Assembly (NCBI GenBank): GCA_948144175.1
Contig: CANXME010000249.1
Span: 1-64,000, forward strand
From: Closterium sp. NIES-65
Taxonomy: Eukaryota; Streptophyta; Zygnematophyceae; Desmidiales; Closteriaceae
Direction of reading: 5' to 3'
DNA: 64,000 nt
Shown: one piece after another, positions 12,801-21,810 of the stretch
Position numbering within the stretch: position 1 is the first letter of the stretch
Layout: each line of letters opens with the position of its first letter
The notes under the pieces: generated by a model
The model's input: only the letters and a program-made list of their open reading frames with translations
What the model was told of the DNA's origin: nothing
Database searches by the model: none
Program-made: the position numbers and the translations under genes

Positions 12801-15800
12801 GACGAACCGAACGGGTGTTCGCCAATATGCTCATCCCTATTTACGAGTACCTGGGAGAAGGTGAGTAGAGTAGGATATGGTGTGCATGGTGCAGTAAGGT
12901 GCAGTGTGGTGCAGTAGAATAATAGAGCAGTGGTGATGAAGGCGTGCGGGGAGGAGCAGCTCATGCGACATCTGGGCGTCGTGTTGTGCGAGTACCTGGG
13001 AGAAGGTATGATGCAGTGTAGTGTGGTGCAGTGTGGTGTGTATGGTGTGGTCTGGTGGTAACATAGAGCTGTGCTGATGAGGGCATGTGGGAGGAGCAGC
13101 TGATGGGGCACCTGGCTGGGCATCGTGTTATACGTGTACCTGGAATGTGGGTTGAATTCAGTGTGTCATGGTTCAGTGCGGTTCAGTGCGGTGTCATGCG
13201 TTCAGTGGAGCAGCTCACGGGGCACCTTGGTGTGGTGTTCGCGAGTACCTGTAGGTAGGTACCATGCGGTAGGGCTCGGTGTCATGCGGTGCAGTCCGAT
13301 GAAGTGTCATGCATGCAGTGGAGCAGCTCACGGGGCACCTGGGCTGGCTCACGTGATTGGCATGATCAAAATGACTCCCCCTCCCAATTGTTGCTGATAT
13401 CCACACACCACACCTATGTGACACACTCTCTCGCCCTCTCCCTCCCTCCAGAGTACCCCGAGGTGCTGGGGTCCATCCTGGGCGCGCTCAAGGTCATAGT
13501 GAATGTGATTGGCATGACCAAGAGGTTCCCTTCCACCCCTTGCTGCTCATACCCACACATTAATGCCCACCCCACCTGTGTCACTCTCTCTCCCAACTGT
13601 GCCATGCCCCTTCCCCTCCCTCCAGAGTACCCCGAGGTGCTGGGGTCCATCCTGGGAGCCCTCAAGGCCATAGTGAACGTGATCGGCATGACCAGGATGT
13701 TCCTCCCCTTGCTACTCCTTCCCACACGCACATCACAACACACCAATGCGCCATGCACTTGTGCCACCCTCTCTCTCTTCCCTTAATCCCTCCAGAGTAC
13801 CCCGAGGTGCTGGGGTCTATCCTGGGAGCGCTCAAGGCGATAGTGAACGTGATCGGCATGACCAAGATGACTCCTCCCATCAAGGACCTGCTGCCCCGCC
13901 TCACGCCCATCCTCAAGAACAGGCACGAGAAGGTAAGTCGCCGTTGTTTTGTTCTTCCTTCACACGAATTTGGGCTGCATATGTGGCCCGCTCCGCTCCT
14001 CCCCCCCCCTCCCCTCTCCCCCAACCCCACTGCCAGGATAAAGCATTTCGTTGAGTAGTGGGATGCATTGCAGGCTCACAGGCTGAACCATCCTTCCTTC
14101 AATCCGTGTCCTCTCCTGTGTGTGGTGCAAACACCACCCTACTGCCACCATCATTCCCACCACCACCTCACCAAACCCCGCTCCACCCACAGGTGCAGGA
14201 GAACTGCGTCGATCTGGTGGGACGCATTGCAGGCACACAGGCTAAACCTCTGGTTTCACCCATCCTTAACACGCCGCCTCCTCTCTCCCCTGACCCCTTC
14301 CCCCCCTCCCTTGTCTTCCACCAACACTATTCCACCCCACAGGTGCAGAAGAAGTGCATTGCAGACAGACAATCTGAACCCTCCTCTCTTCAATCCGTCT
14401 CTCTCCCTGTATGTGTGTTGCCAACACCACTCACACCACCCCCATACGACTTTCCCACCACCCCGCACTACCATTCGCAGGTGCAGGAGAATTGCATCGA
14501 CCTGGTGGGGCGCATTGCGGACAGGGGAGCGGAGTTCGTGCCGGCGAGGGAGTGGATGCGCATCTGCTTTGAACTGCTCGACATGCTCAAGGTGCGTGAC
14601 TGGGATAGACCGTAGGGTGGAGATGGGTGTGCTTAAGGTGAGGCGGAGGGAGAAAAAAAATCGCTCCATTGAGCAGCGAGGGAGTGGATGCGCATGTGCT
14701 TTGAGCTGCTGAACATGCTCAAGGTGCGAAGGGAGGGGGTGAGAGGGGTGTGGCCAGGGAGTTAAGGAGAATGGATGAGGAAATCGCGGCATAGGTTAGG
14801 AGTGAGAGGCAATTACGCACGAGGGAGTGCATGCGCATATGCTTCGAGCTACTGGACATGCTCAAGGTGTGTGAAGCGTGAGGAGAGCGGGCTTGGTCAA
14901 GGTGATGGATGGTCAGGTGGAGGGGGCTATGCCGGTGTGGGAAAGTGCGAGCATGGGTGCAGTACCAGGTAAACAGGTGAGGGAAAAGATGCTGTTATGC
15001 TTACAAGGTGGTGATAGTGGTGGTGGTAGTGCTGCTATGAGTAGTGGCGACTGCCACAGGGCAGGGCGTCTCCCAAATGTTCTTGAGATGCTGCTCCAAA
15101 TCCGTTTCTCTCCTGCTGCCCCTCTTTATTTTCCCCTCTGCCCTCTCTTCAGGCGCACAAGAAGGGAACCCGGGGAGCCACGGTGAACACCGTTGGGTAC
15201 ATTGCCACATGATAAGAGTGTAGTTTTGAGACGTCTCAAAACATCGCCAAGGCCATCGGCCCACAGGATGTGCTGGCAACGCTGCTGAACAACCACAGGG
15301 TGCAGGAGCGGCAGAACAAGGAGCGGCAACCTATCTTCTTCTCTCACCCTGCTGGCCCTTCCCTCTCCCCCAGGCACACAAGAAGGGAGTCAGACGTGCT
15401 ACAGTGAAAACCTTTGGTTACATCGCCAAGGCCATTGGCCCTCAGGACGCGCTGGCAACGTGGCTCCTCCCTCTCTTACCCTGCTGCGCCCAATTCCCCC
15501 TCCCTTTTCTACTCCCTTTCAGGCACACAAGAAGGGAATTCGGCGTGCCACGGTGAACACCTTTGGGTACATCGCCAAGGCCATCGGGCCCCAGGACGTG
15601 CTGGCGACGCTGCTGAACAACCTCAAGGTGCAGGAGCGGCAGAACCGCGTGTGCACCACCGTGGCCATTGCCATTGTGGCTGAGACCTGCTCGCCCTTCA
15701 CTGTGCTGCCTGCCCTGATGAACGAGTGAGTGCCGCATGTAGCAACAATAGCTGATCAGACTCTGCTTTTGAGGTGCCTCGAAAGCAACTGCTGGGCAGG

Positions 15801-17379
15801 ATTGAGGTGAGTGATGGTGGTGCTGAACAACCTCAAGGTGCAGGAGCGGCAGAACCGCGTGTGCACCACCGTGCTCTTGTTGCTGAGACCTGCTCTTCCT
15901 TCACCGTGCTGCCTGCTCTCATGAGCGAGTGAGTGCTGCTTTGATGAAGACAATGAAACTGTGAAGCAGAGGGGTGACTGTTTTGTTCATCTGATTCTTT
16001 CCAGTCAAACATGGTTCATCGTTTCTTTTTGCTTCCCCTCAGCCGAAGCCAAACGTGCAGAACGAAGGGATCAGGCCTTTATGCTGTCCATCCCCCAACC
16101 CCTTCTCACCCTTATCCTCTCCTGCCTCTCGCTCTTCTCCCTCCCACCTCTCAGGTACCGAGTGCCAGAGCTGAACGTGCAAAACGGGGTGCTCAAGTCG
16201 GCATGTTTCTGAGCCTTCTTACTCTTCTCCTCTCCCACCTTTCCCGCCTCTCCTCTTCTCTCAGGTACCGAGTGCCGGAGCTGAATGTGCAGAACGGGGT
16301 GCTCAAGTCGCTGTCGTTCCTGTTTGAGTACATCGGCGAGATGGGGCGAGACTACATCTATGCCGTCACTCCGCTGCTGGAGGATGCGCTCATGGATCGA
16401 GACCTGGTGCACCGACAGGTGGGTAGTGTATGGTAGGGTGTGTGTGGGGTTAGGGGGCCCAGACAGTAGTTATGAGTCCGTCTCGCTCTTGCATGTGCTT
16501 TCCACCGACCGTCTTTGGAGTCAAACCACTGCTCTCGCATTTGTTCTTTCATCTGGCAACCCGAATTTTGTTTGAACCGAACATCTCCTCTTCCGCTTAC
16601 TTGTGTTTCAGACGGCAGCATCGGCAGTGATGCACATGACGCTGGGAGTGGCAGGGCTTGGTTGTGAAGATGCTCTGGTGAGTCCTCTGTCTGCTGGTCG
16701 GGCATGCTATCGACCAGGCTCCTTGTCCATTAGGCTTGTTGGCCATCAGGCTCCTTCCCCGTCAGTCACATGGTCCACGCCTTCTTGCTGATTTTGACCT
16801 GTCCCGCCCTTCTTACTGCGCATCTCGTTAGTGTTTATTCCTGATTTTTGCTCAACTATTATCTCGGCTAGGTGTTTCAATAATTACCTTACTGGTTCAT
16901 TCATGTTTGTTATGCAGATTCACTTGCTAAATCTGGTGTGGCCCAACATCTTTGAGACATCGCCTCACCTGATTCAAGCAGTCATGGGAACCATTGACGG
17001 CATGAGGGTGGCTCTGGGCCCTGCGCTCGTGCTTGGCTATGTCCTGCAGGTATGCAGCTTTTTATGTTGTCATCAGCATGTGCCAGGTTTGCTGGGTCGT
17101 TCCATTGTTGCATACATGTGGTTCTCTTGCTATAGAGCAAGGATTGTATTTCAAACTAGCTTGTCCTTGTTGTAGACTTTAATCTTAACCCCTTATCTTC
17201 CCTGTTTGTTTTCCATGCAGGGTCTATACCATCCAGCTCGTAAGGTGCGTGAGGTGTATTGGCGTATCTACAACAACCTGTACATTGGTGCACAAGATGC
17301 CCTTACGGCTGCATACCCACGCCTGCCTGACGAGCCGAACAATACCTACACTCGAGCGGAGCTTGACATGTTCATCTGA
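894..17379 (+). CDS. SF3B1: Splicing factor 3B subunit 1 (U2 snRNP, HEAT-repeat protein)
   Basis: SF3B1 clamps the U2 snRNA/branch-site duplex in the nuclear spliceosome. Clean GT-AG exons: 4860-5012, 5195-5338, 6246-6539, 7816-8019, 8978-9202, 10335-10514, 11475-11561, 11768-11927, 13796-13932, 14481-14591, 15523-15725, 16265-16418, 16612-16677, 16918-17049 and 17221-17379 (stop TGA). Their phases agree and they give 802 residues of the HEAT superhelix, nearly identical to plant SF3B1 (for example [36 protein letters not shown]). The residue matching human K700 is the last codon of 6246-6539. N-terminal exons are 894-963, 1721-1830, 2233-2552, 2929-2985 and 3779-4646. They hold the WDxTP repeats that are Cdk targets in the family, but contain small frame breaks near 1770, 2280-2310, 2495, 3830 and 4141-4150. 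The first ~60 residues are missing. The flanking exon copies are listed separately. Confidence 0.95.
1443..1625 (+). repeat. Degenerate copies of the SF3B1 [12 protein letters not shown] exon
   Basis: Two decayed copies of exon 1721-1830 lie in the preceding intron. The one at about 1443-1475 follows a CTCCAG acceptor. The one at about 1565-1625 follows a CCCCCAG acceptor and still reads [12 protein letters not shown] before drifting into a stop. Both keep the acceptor side and lose the 3' side of the exon. Confidence 0.6.
2066..2148 (+). repeat. Copy of the SF3B1 [11 protein letters not shown] exon
   Basis: After a TCCAG acceptor this block reads [20 protein letters not shown] and continues in frame to 2148. 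The main copy at 2233-2552 repeats the same start after CACCAG. The 5' copy keeps an open frame while the main copy carries small indels, so which one is used in the mRNA is uncertain. Confidence 0.6.
2976..3165 (+). repeat. Minisatellite made of repeated splice donors
   Basis: A tandem array of a 21-23 bp unit starts exactly at the 3' end of SF3B1 exon 2929-2985. Each unit contains CTAGGTGAG, the exon end plus a donor matching the AG|GTGAG consensus, followed by a variant of ACCGTCACATG. Eight donors are visible. The array looks like amplification of one exon-intron junction. Confidence 0.85.
3494..3575 (+). repeat. Degenerate copy of the SF3B1 TP-repeat exon start
   Basis: After a CCCCCAG acceptor this block resembles the first ~75 bases of exon 3779-4646 (Trp/His-Ala-Pro-Thr then VDATPT), then drifts and stops. 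It lies in a very pyrimidine-rich intron (3376-3778). Confidence 0.55.
5525..5889. mobile_element. hAT-like MITE in an SF3B1 intron
   Basis: A 365-bp AT-rich block with imperfect terminal inverted repeats: it starts CAAGGTGCAAAAAAAACGA and its reverse complement starts CAAGGTAGAAAAAAACGA. It is flanked by a perfect 8-bp direct repeat, CTCAGAGC (5517-5524 and 5890-5897). An 8-bp duplication and short TIRs are typical of hAT transposons. There is no coding capacity, so it is non-autonomous. It lies in the intron 5339-6245. Confidence 0.8.
6073..6177 (+). repeat. Truncated copy of SF3B1 exon 6246-6539 (5' half)
   Basis: It reads [20 protein letters not shown], then diverges and stops. It corresponds to the first third of exon 6246-6539, and the AG before it is shifted by one base relative to the real acceptor. 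An acceptor-side copy that lies upstream of the true exon. Confidence 0.75.
6600..6780 (+). repeat. Two decayed copies of the 3' end of exon 6246-6539
   Basis: Blocks at about 6610-6648 and 6746-6771 resemble the last ~35 bases of exon 6246-6539 ([10 protein letters not shown]). The first also keeps a GTGAG donor. Donor-side copies lie downstream of the true exon, the mirror image of the acceptor-side copies. Confidence 0.55.
6915..7011 (+). repeat. Truncated copy of SF3B1 exon 7816-8019
   Basis: After GGCTCCAG this block parallels the first ~90 bases of exon 7816-8019 ([20 protein letters not shown] in the true exon) and then breaks off. A second copy of the same region lies at 7679-7770. 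Confidence 0.7.
7069..7677 (+). repeat. 42-bp minisatellite in an SF3B1 intron
   Basis: About 14.5 nearly identical copies of a 42-bp C/T-rich unit (built of CACCTGTCCCCATCACCTGT plus a poly-C and CTCTCCCACC part). The unit is a multiple of three, so long stop-free frames exist on both strands. They show only repeat periodicity and are not genes. The array lies between two truncated copies of exon 7816-8019 and ends right at the acceptor of the second copy. Confidence 0.95.
7679..7770 (+). repeat. Second truncated copy of exon 7816-8019
   Basis: It starts directly after a CACTCAG acceptor and reads [20 protein letters not shown], then IESFDSVPK, where it leaves the exon homology. Frame and acceptor are intact over ~90 bases, so mis-splicing into it is plausible; it would soon hit foreign sequence. 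Confidence 0.8.
8054..8386 (+). repeat. 37-bp minisatellite seeded by exon sequence
   Basis: About nine copies of a 37-bp unit that begins GGGTTCATCAT, the same bases that code GFII in exon 7816-8019. The array runs straight into a real copy of that exon end at 8387, where GGGTTCATCAT continues as CCCCCTGATGGACGCC. The array seems to have grown from an exon fragment. Confidence 0.9.
8387..8700 (+). repeat. Three donor-side copies of exon 7816-8019
   Basis: Copies of the exon's last ~55 bases ([17 protein letters not shown]) lie at about 8387-8441, 8521-8572 and 8651-8697. The first two end in intact donors (GAG|GTGCGT and GAG|GTGAGT). The third is decayed. Confidence 0.8.
8826..8921 (+). repeat. 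Truncated copy of exon 8978-9202
   Basis: After GTTCAG it reads [20 protein letters not shown] and on to CVGTD, then a TGA. It matches the first 31 codons of the true exon at 8978 almost perfectly. The acceptor is usable, and inclusion would end the protein. Confidence 0.85.
9254..9358 (+). repeat. Donor-side copy of exon 8978-9202
   Basis: It encodes [20 protein letters not shown], continuing to ANK, and keeps the donor AAG|GTGTGTGAG. It covers the last 35 codons of the exon with a few substitutions. Confidence 0.85.
9449..9812. repeat. Large foldback (inverted repeat) in an SF3B1 intron
   Basis: A left arm at about 9449-9609 pairs with a right arm at about 9637-9812, with a short loop of roughly 30 bases. 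Shared landmarks are AATGGAGGCAGAAGAGGGAA and AATCAGGACGTGGGAGTTGT, each seen forward in the left arm and reverse-complemented in the right. No target duplication was identified. It may be a foldback or MITE element, or an inverted duplication in keeping with the rearranged state of this gene. Transcribed, it would form a hairpin more than 130 bp long. Confidence 0.8.
10062..10222 (+). repeat. Two acceptor-side copies of exon 10335-10514
   Basis: A short decayed copy follows TTGCAG at 10062-10090. A better one at 10168-10222 follows AACAG and codes [18 protein letters not shown] before losing homology. Confidence 0.75.
10571..11050 (+). repeat. Three donor-side copies of exon 10335-10514, with a small inverted piece
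   Basis: Copies at about 10571-10681, 10748-10859 and 10915-11006 repeat [20 protein letters not shown] and what follows. The first ends in a donor (GCGG|GTGGGT). The third is cut, and at 11012-11037 it is followed by a reverse-complemented fragment of the same exon (GTGAGCACCTTCTCAACCGT) before a donor-like CAG|GTGAGT. Confidence 0.8.
11163..11224 (+). repeat. Short tandem duplication
   Basis: About 30 bases containing GGGAAGGCATGAAGCTTGCA occur twice in direct succession in the intron before exon 11475-11561. No function is apparent. Confidence 0.7.
12009..12125 (+). repeat. Copy of exon 11768-11927, cut by a transposon
   Basis: It begins near AGCAAGAGTGCGGCAGCAGG and codes the end of the exon ([18 protein letters not shown]). 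It is interrupted at codon E by a hAT-like element (12126-12839). The rest of the copy, with the donor GAAG|GTGAGT, resumes at 12840. The element therefore landed after the exon duplication. Confidence 0.85.
12126..12839. mobile_element. hAT-like MITE inserted in a duplicated SF3B1 exon
   Basis: A 714-bp element with terminal inverted repeats TAGGGATGAGCATA and TATGCTCATCCCTA, similar to the Ac-type hAT ends (CAGGGATGAAA). The flanking 8-bp duplication is TCTACGAG (12118-12125) and TTTACGAG (12840-12847), with one mismatch. Both ends are packed with a palindrome, GAACATGTTCG, and GCGAAC-type variants, the kind of subterminal motif a hAT transposase binds. No ORF of note is present, so it is non-autonomous. 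Confidence 0.9.
12840..13390 (+). repeat. Further donor-side copies of exon 11768-11927
   Basis: After the tail of the transposon-split copy (12840-12861) come copies at about 12925-13007, 13078-13142, 13205-13252 and 13317-13345, increasingly decayed and all around [18 protein letters not shown]. The last one joins directly to a piece resembling [10 protein letters not shown] of the next exon (13346-13385), so it is a hybrid of two exons with the intron lost. Confidence 0.75.
13455..13705 (+). repeat. Two acceptor-side copies of exon 13796-13932
   Basis: Copies at 13452-13530 and 13626-13702 each follow CCTCCAG and code [20 protein letters not shown] (Val for Ala in the first) plus GMT, then break. 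The third and full copy at 13796 is the true exon. Because all three share acceptor and phase, they could compete in splicing. Confidence 0.85.
14063..14375 (+). repeat. Acceptor-side copies of exon 14481-14591
   Basis: A copy at 14192-14225 follows CCACAG and codes [14 protein letters not shown] shorter one is at 14342-14368, and a decayed piece at about 14060-14085. All match the start of exon 14481-14591 and break at the same exon position. Confidence 0.75.
14680..14868 (+). repeat. Donor-side copies of exon 14481-14591
   Basis: Two copies, 14678-14724 and 14818-14868, code [15 protein letters not shown] and [15 protein letters not shown], each followed by a donor (AAG|GTGCGA and AAG|GTGTGT). 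Confidence 0.85.
15153..15465 (+). repeat. Two acceptor-side copies of exon 15523-15725
   Basis: Copies at 15153-15325 and 15374-15463 code [18 protein letters not shown] and [20 protein letters not shown]. The first is interrupted by ~30 foreign bases that include a perfect 18-bp palindrome, TTTTGAGACGTCTCAAAA (15224-15241). Both follow CAG acceptors. Confidence 0.85.
15815..15932 (+). repeat. Donor-side copy of exon 15523-15725
   Basis: It codes [18 protein letters not shown], then a shortened version of the exon end, and keeps the GA|GTGAGTG donor. A piece of the exon is missing inside it, so the frame is broken. Confidence 0.8.
16155..16212 (+). repeat. Acceptor-side copy of exon 16265-16418
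   Basis: After CTCTCAG it reads [18 protein letters not shown] and a TGA. It matches the first 15 codons of the true exon at 16265. Confidence 0.8.
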
Positions 17380-17784
17380 TGCACGTTTGTAGAGACCAGA
17401 GCTGGTTGGCTATAGGTGGTTGCACGGCAAGCGCAAATGCTTGGTGTCAACTGGTGTCATTTTACGAACCAACTTTGAATGATGATAGTGTGGAGCAGCG
17501 ATCAAAGCTTTGCATCAGAATCTACTGTACTGTTGTAATCGGCTTGCTGTAACACTGCATTTGTGACTGACCCTTCATGTTAAAATACAGTAGGAACACA
17601 AGAACCATATCTTCATCCGTCAACAGACGTGATGGCTGACAGGCTCAACTCCACACAGGAGGGGCCAGCTCCAGAAGCACAGCGTAGCACAAAATCAGAA
17701 TCACATATTGTTGGCTCCTGCAAAGCACCAAGGAATTTCGTAAAAGACTGTGATGTGGTCAAGCGAAAGATGATGAAAGGATTG
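17380..17784. other. 3' flank between two convergent genes
   Basis: This stretch lies between the SF3B1 stop (17377-17379) and the stop of the minus-strand gene (17785-17787). It should hold both 3' UTRs. No repeats or RNA gene were seen. Confidence 0.5.
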
Positions 17785-20700
17785 TCACTGTGCTGATCCA
17801 GCAGACATGCTCACCCTTCGTTCTGGAGGCAGCATGTTGTGGTGGTGTGCCAGGTTCAACAGCACCATTAGGTATCTCTGTGCTGTCACTGTTCCTGCAG
17901 CACTAACCACAGTTAGGAAATGAAGTGACCTCTCAACAAAGGATTGTGATTTTGATGCATTACCTTTTGCAGCAGTTTGTCCAAGCATGTTTGTTAGGTG
18001 ATCTCTTCCAAATACTCTCTCTCCGGACTTGACAGCCACAGCTATGTCCTTTTCAAGCTTATGTGAAAGCGCAGAGATGCTTGACGGGTCAGATAAATGC
18101 TCCTGCAGTGGCAACATAAACACAAGCATTGTGCACGATGATGACAGCAACATTAACCAGAGTCAAACGATCATCCACCAAAAAAACGTACCGGATATGC
18201 ATCTCGACTCATCACTTGCTCGATCAGGTCTTGGAGCCTGGGGCGCTTCCCTCGGGCATTACCACAAGAGGAAGTTTCCACAGCTGATGAACCCATGGAA
18301 CATTGTGGATGAGTTGCAGTAGATTGAGATCCAACTGCCTGTGAACTAGGAGCTGCATGTCCGGTGGACGGAACATAATGACAGGATGCCATTGCAGGTC
18401 GTACGAGTCCATCGTTAACGGGAGGTGGTACCGTCTCAATTCTTGTGGGCACAGGAACACTGTTGCACATATCTGCTACTTTTGAAAAACGGTCAGTTCC
18501 AGGCATCGGATGAACGTCAGCGTGCCTCGCATCATCACGTAAAAATGATGATCCTGGTTGGTCATGGTCAGCGGCAACTGGAGCAGTGAACGAAACTGGA
18601 TAGTTGCAGTTTCTTGCAGGATCTGGAGCAGATGCGGGCTGGATGTTCTCAATATGGACCCTTGAATCTCCTGATGTTGGAATCCTAAATGTAGTATTGG
18701 TACATGGCTCACCACTTGGCTTGCAATAAGCCACCACTGGCGTAGGTCGCTGAGGTTGATGCATTACAGTTGGACCATCATGATTGGGAGAGTGAACTGG
18801 GTCCAGATCCTCCCACCCGCATAAATCCCAGAAATTCTGGTCATTGTGGCCTTCTTCAGGCATCGAGGAACCAGATGGCTCCTGAACTGGGATTTCCAAT
18901 GGATTGTCAAGGTCTTCAACATATTCATGGATTCCTTCCATCTCAGGCGGTGGAAGTTGGAAAATGTCGTCTTCATATACTACAAGTGACATGTCAGATA
19001 TCTTGGAGCCTGGAAATCACACAAATTTAGTCACGAGGCCAGGGAAGACAAGAATAGCAATGAAAACAACATACATGAGACAGTGGAGAAGCCAAGGTCG
19101 AAACCCCCCTCAATCTGTAGAGCATCATGAAAACATTATTATCACCACGAATCAGAACCACAACTTTTGTACAAAAGTAGCACCATACCACGGAAGGGTC
19201 GGAAAACAGCTTCTCACGATACGAAACAATGTCAAATCTTCCTGCACAAGCAAAACAAAAAGCCCTCAATAGAAATGCCAGGAATAAAAATTGCCTTTAA
19301 AAGGGAAGTCTCTGAATTTAGAAAATCATTTGCTTTCTCTTTGTAACCCTATCATCACTTACGTCTGTACAGTGAAAGCCTGAACATGTCTCGGTCCATA
19401 TCGGTATCATCCCACGGATCTGAGGGAATTGGTTCCTCACACTGTTGTGGTGGCATAAGAAGCCTCTCTGCATCACGAATTTGCCTGCAAATTTGACAAG
19501 CTCACGATCATCCATTTTCATGGAGAACAGAATGGGCCGTAAGGAATCAACGAAGCTTTGGCTGCACACACGGATTGTGCACAAGCTTGCTTTACTTACC
19601 TGCTTTGTCGGGTGGTGCTGCTGGAATCAGCCTCTCGAAACTTTGAAACCACAAGCCGATCGAGGAGGAGGATACTGGGTCCCTGCTGAAGTAGGTTGAG
19701 TTGAGAGAGCATGAACAGCTAAATATGTGGCACAAACCCCAAGAATCATACCTTGTCAACCGCTGGGGCCTCCTCAGCTTGTATTGAATTATCTGGTGGG
19801 CCACTTCCATCCACAGTCATTTCTGCTGGTTGTTCCTCAAATTGGCACTCTGGTGGGCCCATGGGGTCACCATCTGGCTGCTCCATTGGAGTTGACACCA
19901 CTTTTTCCAGACGTGATTTTCTTTTACCGAACTGTGGCTTGTACAGACCACAGACTTGAGTCACCTCATGATCGCGAGGTTTGACTTGGTCTGCGTCCGG
20001 ACATTCTGTGATCACGTCAGGGAAAGGCTCAGGAGGTGCATGCCATTGCTCATGTTCTTGAGGCGGGTGCAGCTCTTCAGCAACCACATGCTGTGCATGA
20101 GCTTGGACAGGAACCGCTTGTGGGGTCCTTGCCGTCATGGCCTGCCAGGCGTGAAACAATAGCTCAGAGACAGTTGCAGCACACAAGACAACTAGGAAAG
20201 CACAACTAAGGAGTCTACCTCCTCTGGTAAGTTAGCATTTTCTGCAGCGCGAGCAGCCTTCTTCGCTTCATGTTCCTCAACAAGCTTATCCACAAGATCA
20301 AAGTCGTCGAAGTCACAAATATCATCGAAATCCTTGTCCTCTCCATTATCAGCATCATAGCGCAAGGCTTCCCCGTGCACCTGCAGCATCCAAGATTAAT
20401 CAATACAGGATTGCGGCTTGCGCCATACTGATGATGAGTATGTTGCACAGCGCAGGTGCGGGCTCCTCCGGTGCAATGGCTAACTTACGTCTGGCTCCAA
20501 ATTTGGAAAAGAAGTGTCAGATGCAGCCTCGCCATCAAACAGTGACGGAACTTCGATTGGCGCATCATCTTCGGCAGATTCATCATCCAATAGGTCTTCC
20601 TCAATGGGAACAACGAGACCTTTATACGGTCTTAGATCAAAATATGTGGGAATGCTTATCTCGGGGTAACCATCATCGTTTCCATGCCAGTCGAGCACTC

Positions 20701-21810
20701 TTTGCAAACAAAGACTGATGGTTAGAGAGTGTACATGCAGATGCGCCCATAAGTGGCTCATCTTGAAGTTGTCTACCTTGAGATCGTGGATTCCAAGTTC
20801 CCAGAGGTGGAAGAGGTTAGGTTGTAACACAATTCGTCCCGCTTGAGAAAAAGGGACTTGTTTTCAGATATTTTACCGATCTGCCAGGGATGTATACCGT
20901 CAGTGTGGTTTCAACTGATCTTGATGTTGCGGAATATGTCCAGATTATGGTACATCAAATCAAACTTACTGCACTGGCCACCGCATTGTCCAGGTTTAAT
21001 TCCAGCACTCCATGATTGTTCCTTCGCTGCGTTGTGGTGTCAATGAAGCTACCAAATTTACCATGTCTGCTCTTCTCTTCACCGCTCACTAGTTGCCCAT
21101 CCCCGAAAATAGTTTTGTACCGATCGAGATCAGACTCTGACGATTCTTGCCCATTGACGATTCGGGCTGTAAAATGTAGATGCTGTTAGCTGTGAGCATT
21201 AAAACGACCTAAGTATCACCACAAATTTGTCCTGACCTGATTTTGTAGGCTTTGAACCAGGCTCCCTAGCTGTGGTCTTGAGCTCACGAACGGCCTCAGT
21301 GGTCTTCTTAGACAACACGTCTGTTTCGAATGGAACGCGTCATTGGCAAGAGCCTCCTAGGGTTTCATCAGCCAGCAAAACATGGATACTCGCGTACCTC
21401 GCATTGTTCGAATAAGCTGCACGCATGAACGTTGACGTCAGATGCAAGACGGAAAAAAACACTCAAATCATTCATGGGTAGTTTCTTACCTCCGCTCGGA
21501 CATGAACGTTGGTTGACGCCTCCTCCACGTCAGCCTTAGTAACGACATTTTTCATTTTTCCCTTGTTATCCGCCTGTAAATAAAAGCTTGACATCACTGA
21601 ACAGGAAAGTGGCCAATATATCGTGCTAAGTATCCATAGCCTTACAATATCAAATGGTGCCAACGCTAGCGAAAGGTACTTCTGATCGAATGGGTTCTTC
21701 TTGTGCCTCTTGTGTGCGACATCATCAGCAACTGATAATATTGAATAACGTCGTTCGCCCCCTTCCGCAATTGATGACTGGATTCTGTACTTGACCGCAG
21801 GTGGCGCCAT
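17785..21810 (-). CDS. Unidentified 14-exon gene, about 934 residues
   Basis: GT-AG exons on the minus strand, in order: 21810-21646, 21573-21490, 21416-21398, 21320-21237, 21166-20970, 20880-20777, 20699-20489, 20380-20219, 20141-19752, 19685-19600, 19484-19363, 19241-19189, 19001-18192 and 18102-17785 (TGA). The phases fit together and the total is a multiple of three. The protein starts MAPPAVKYRIQSSIAEGGER. The middle is acidic (DFDDICDFDDFDLVDKLVEE) and then long, Pro/Gln-rich and probably disordered. It ends in a helical segment (TAQRYLMVLLNLAHHHNMLP). That last segment recalls the C-terminal winged helix of kleisins such as condensin CAP-H, but I see no kleisin N-terminus, so this is only a hint. 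It converges with SF3B1 and has no exon copies. Confidence 0.75.
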
